From contig JAOTYN010000190.1 of the NCBI GenBank assembly GCA_029861825.1, positions 1 to 7,830 on the forward strand: 7,830 nucleotides of DNA. Reading direction: 5' to 3'. Positions 6,020-7,830 of the stretch are shown here, one piece after another; positions within the stretch are counted from its first letter, which is position 1; each line of letters opens with the position of its first letter. The translations under genes and the position numbers were made by a program. The notes beneath the pieces were generated by a model. It was given only the letters and a program-made list of their open reading frames with translations, was not told the origin of the DNA and ran no database searches. This DNA is from Cyclobacteriaceae bacterium. GTDB lineage: Bacteria > Bacteroidota > Bacteroidia > Cytophagales > Cyclobacteriaceae.

Positions 6020-6354
6020 CTATATTTTGAGAGTTTCTCCAAAGTCATCATCCAGAAGTTCTCGTGTAGTACACCAAATTTCTACTGTGTGATCTTTGTG
6101 AATGGTCAAATCACAGATAATGCCGTGGCTTGCCAGATCAACCAGGTCTTTAGAATCTATTTCTTCAGGATACCGAAAGTCGTTTTTTTTCTGTCTTTCT
6201 GTGAAAGCACATCTAAAAATGCTTGCCACCGGGATGTTGTGTCGCTGTCATGGCGTGCCGCCTCATTATTGCTAAATGGAAAACATTTTTCCCTTGGAAA
6301 ATTTTCTTGGTCTGTTTTTAGCAGTAGAACAAGGAAAAGTCAATTCAAAATCAT
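6020..6354 (-). pseudogene. Hypothetical protein, frameshifted at an A8 run
   Basis: From ATG 6354 the minus strand reads MILN, a TGA, then LFLVLLLKTDQENFPREKCF and RWQAFLDVLSQKDRKK up to eight A (plus-strand T run 6183-6190). Adding one A joins this to NDFRYPEEIDSKDLVDLASH and a C-terminus with HKDHTVEIWCTTRELLDDDF, ending in TAG at 6022-6020. With nine A the gene is 336 bases, 111 residues, still with the TGA at codon 5. The start is therefore doubtful; translation could begin later, or the gene is dead. The product is acidic and probably soluble. I do not recognise a family. It converges with umuC, whose stop is 83 bases away. Confidence 0.45.
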
Positions 6355-6458
6355 ATAAATAGTAATAGTATAGCGGTTTATGCTGATTTTTACTTTAGTT
6401 TACGATCCGAAGGCTATTTGTTGATTCTCTCGCAGAGAGACCATATCAGGGAGGGAAA

Positions 6459-6713
6459 CTCGGTTTAGGTGTAGTGAGTCTGCAAACGGAGCCCAATCGG
6501 AGTGGGAAGGAACGTCCATATACCATGGTATAGCCACCACTTTTCATCTAGATTGATAGGGAAATTTGCAAAATGCTCCCTGTGATTCCTGATGGAAGCC
6601 TCAAACAGGGGGCGTTGCGGGGTGTCCCTGCCAGAAGGGGAGGTGGAAAACACATAGTGGTTGAAGCCAGGGGAAGGCTTTCCCCACCAAAGAATTATAC
6701 TATTTCATGTTAA
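6459..6713 (+). pseudogene. Relic sequence with two in-frame amber codons
   Basis: One plus-strand frame reads LGLGVVSLQTEPNRSGKERP, then TAG (6531), PPLFI, TAG (6549), IDREICKMLPVIPDGSLKQG, a basic stretch (RGVPARRGGGK) and ends in TAA at 6711-6713. Only the part from ATG 6573 (46 residues) is uninterrupted. A GTG-started frame on the opposite strand (6653-6465) is also open for 62 codons, so the coding strand is not settled and the region may be non-coding repeat DNA. A GGGGAA-GGCT-TTCCCC hairpin lies at 6670-6685. I recognise no protein family. Around it, 6355-6458 and 6714-6838 show no gene. Confidence 0.3.
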
Positions 6714-6838
6714 GTGGGTTTAAGTCCCATTGCTTGTACCCTACATTTATTTTGAGTTGCCAGGGGCAGTTAACTCATCGATAACTTCAATATTCCGGGT
6801 CAAAATGGCGTAAATATAGAAAAATTCACGTACCCAGT

Positions 6839-7462
6839 ATGCGCTTGAGGCAACCACAAGAACTTAAAGTGACCATACATACATCTTTGCCAATACTCAC
6901 TGTAAATAGAGGATTTATTGAAGAATTTATTTCTGCGGAACCGTCCTGTTTTGCTCTTGGTTTGGTAGAAGAAGGGCGACGTACATCTGGCTTTTTAGCA
7001 CTCCGTCCTAATGAAGTCATTCCGTCTGATGTCCTAGGAAAAGGATTTCGACTCGGACATGGGTTGCTTGGAACTTCGAAATTTGAAGTCGTCCAGTTTA
7101 GCTTCGAGTTCTATGGTTTCGGGATATACAATGTTTTGATCAACCCCAAGAGCTTCTTGGTAAAAACCATTTTGGCTCTCATGGTGGAAACCAAAGACTA
7201 TTTCTTTTTTGCTCTCGATGGGAACCAATCCGTAACAGCCTTTCGGTCAGACATTGGTGAAAAGAACCTAGTTGGACTGAAAACCAACCTTCCTAAAATC
7301 CAAAATTCAACCACAACGGATACGCAGTACCGAAAAGCATTGCTCAGCTTTGAAAGAAACCCAGAACCTGCGGGCGTATTGCTAAATTGGGTTTGTCAAA
7401 GTAATACAGAATATCTTGACCTCAGCAAGAATGAAAATCGTCTTGAAATGAAACCGACTTAA
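6839..7462 (+). CDS. Conserved-looking hypothetical protein
   Basis: This is an intact 207-residue frame from ATG to TAA. The protein looks soluble, with no signal peptide or membrane helix. Notable segments are FALGLVEEGRRTSGFLALRP, a Gly/Phe-rich middle (FEFYGFGIYNVLINP), LVETKDYFFFALDG-like aromatic-rich sequence with FRSDIG, and a polar C-terminus (LLNWVCQSNTEYLDLSKNEN). The codon pattern is even and nothing is broken, unlike most neighbours. I do not recognise a named domain. No clear ribosome site precedes the ATG (the upstream bases are TTCACGTACCCAGT), and the frame is open back to a TAA at 6782, so an unusual start is possible. A terminator-like hairpin follows, then the nuclease gene in the same direction, with which it may be paired. 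Confidence 0.75.
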   Translation: MRLRQPQELKVTIHTSLPILTVNRGFIEEFISAEPSCFALGLVEEGRRTSGFLALRPNEVIPSDVLGKGFRLGHGLLGTSKFEVVQFSFEFYGFGIYNVLINPKSFLVKTILALMVETKDYFFFALDGNQSVTAFRSDIGEKNLVGLKTNLPKIQNSTTTDTQYRKALLSFERNPEPAGVLLNWVCQSNTEYLDLSKNENRLEMKPT

Positions 7463-7465
7463 AAC

Positions 7466-7500
7466 AACCAACGGAGCTTTATGCACCTTCGTTAGGTTTT
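7466..7500 (+). terminator. Possible intrinsic terminator after the hypothetical gene
   Basis: AACC-AACGGAG (7466-7476) pairs with CTTCGTT-A-GGTT (7487-7498), with one wobble and one bulged A and a ten-base loop, ending in TTTT. The T run is short, so termination may be partial and allow some read-through into the nuclease gene. Confidence 0.4.
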
Positions 7501-7509
7501 ACCCACCTT

Positions 7510-7536
7510 TTGGAGGGATTGTGTAAAACTCTCCAA
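7510..7536 (+). promoter_or_regulatory. Inverted repeat enclosing a GGAGG upstream of the nuclease gene
   Basis: TTGGAG (7510-7515) pairs with CTCCAA (7531-7536) across a 15-base loop. The left arm contains most of the only strong Shine-Dalgarno-like motif (GGAGGG, 7512-7517), but this lies 26 bases before the ATG, too far to serve it directly, so the start at 7544 has no clear ribosome site of its own. Confidence 0.35.
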
Positions 7537-7543
7537 TTTCTGT

Positions 7544-7830
7544 ATGGCCAAAACTCCAAAATCAATATTGCCAGAATTACCTGCCGACTACGGAGATTTT
7601 TTAGAAAACCTTAAAAACCGAATTCGGTCGGCACAATACGAAGCTCTTAAAGCGGTTAACAAAGAATTGATCGCTCTGTACTGGGACATAGGCAGAATGA
7701 TAGTTGAACGTCAGGAGCGGGAAAATACATGGGGCCGCTCTGTGGTTGAAGTAATCGCAAAAGATCTCCAGAATGAGTTTCCTCGTGTTGGGGGGGGCAG
7801 CCCGTAACATTTGGAGAATGCGTGATTTTT
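7544..7830 (+). CDS. DUF1016/YhcG-type PDDEXK nuclease, N-terminus, out of frame at G8
   Basis: From ATG 7544 the product shows the DUF1016 N-terminal domain: RIRSAQYEALKAVNKELIAL, then YWDIGRMIVERQ, WGRSVVEVIAKDLQNEFP. The frame then enters eight consecutive G (7790-7797) and stops at TAA 7805-7807. Skipping one G continues as GAARNIWRMRDF, matching the SARNIWRMRxFY segment that follows the FPGV(G/K)GF region in this family, and stays open to the window edge. The intact gene therefore needs seven G. The family has a C-terminal PDDEXK nuclease domain, here beyond the window, and often occurs in defence or mobile regions. The gene is off as written: by mutation, by phase variation at the G tract, or by a sequencing error. 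Start choice rests on the family N-terminus. Confidence 0.8.
7790..7797 (+). repeat. Eight-G homopolymer inside the nuclease gene
   Basis: This is the longest G run in the window. It sits within codons where a one-base change decides between a TAA three codons later and continuation of the family's conserved sequence. Confidence 0.85.

Noticed and set aside
253..6551. Repeated in-frame TAG codons as evidence for amber recoding (pyrrolysine or suppressor)
   Set aside because: The intact genes here end normally in TAA or TAG, no suppressor tRNA or Pyl gene is visible, and the affected frames also contain frameshifts or TGA codons. Decay explains them better.
1..7830. CRISPR array, tRNA or rRNA genes
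   Set aside because: I saw no regularly spaced repeats, no tRNA cloverleaf and no rRNA signature by eye on either strand.

Overview
The window is a mobile-element-rich, decaying accessory region of a bacterial genome with moderate-to-low GC. No rRNA, tRNA or species-specific marker is present, so I cannot name the organism. A group II intron, an IS91-type element carrying its own tyrosine recombinase, a UmuD/UmuC pair and a DUF1016-type nuclease fit a proteobacterium or a relative, but that is inference.

Layout. Positions 1-237 are the 3' end of a group II intron: the maturase C-terminus followed by domains V and VI. The intron abuts a degraded minus-strand coiled-coil gene (238-662). A small charged plus-strand ORF follows (753-956), then about 460 bases of AT-rich DNA with strong hairpins. 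From about 1425 to about 3621 lies an IS91-family element on the minus strand. It holds a tyrosine recombinase followed 2 bases later by the HUH transposase. Each has lost one base, which splits its catalytic residues between two frames. A perfect inverted repeat then covers the promoter of umuD, whose ATG sits exactly where transcription should start (a leaderless message). umuC overlaps the end of umuD and is broken by two compensating single-base indels and by a 252-bp MITE-like insertion with a 9-bp target duplication. Downstream are a frameshifted minus-strand hypothetical gene (6020-6354), a relic sequence with two in-frame amber codons (6459-6713), an intact conserved-looking hypothetical gene (6839-7462), and the start of a DUF1016/YhcG-type nuclease gene that goes out of frame at a run of eight G.

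How the genes work together. umuD and umuC form one operon that would make a translesion DNA polymerase under damage control, but the polymerase gene is disrupted and the UmuD self-cleavage site has Glu in place of the usual Gly. The two genes of the IS91-type element are also one transcription unit. The hypothetical gene and the nuclease gene at the right edge are in tandem and may form an accessory or defence pair.

Caution: five genes carry single-base indels, most of them in homopolymers. Some may be sequencing or assembly errors. The in-frame stop codons and the MITE with its target duplication cannot be explained that way.
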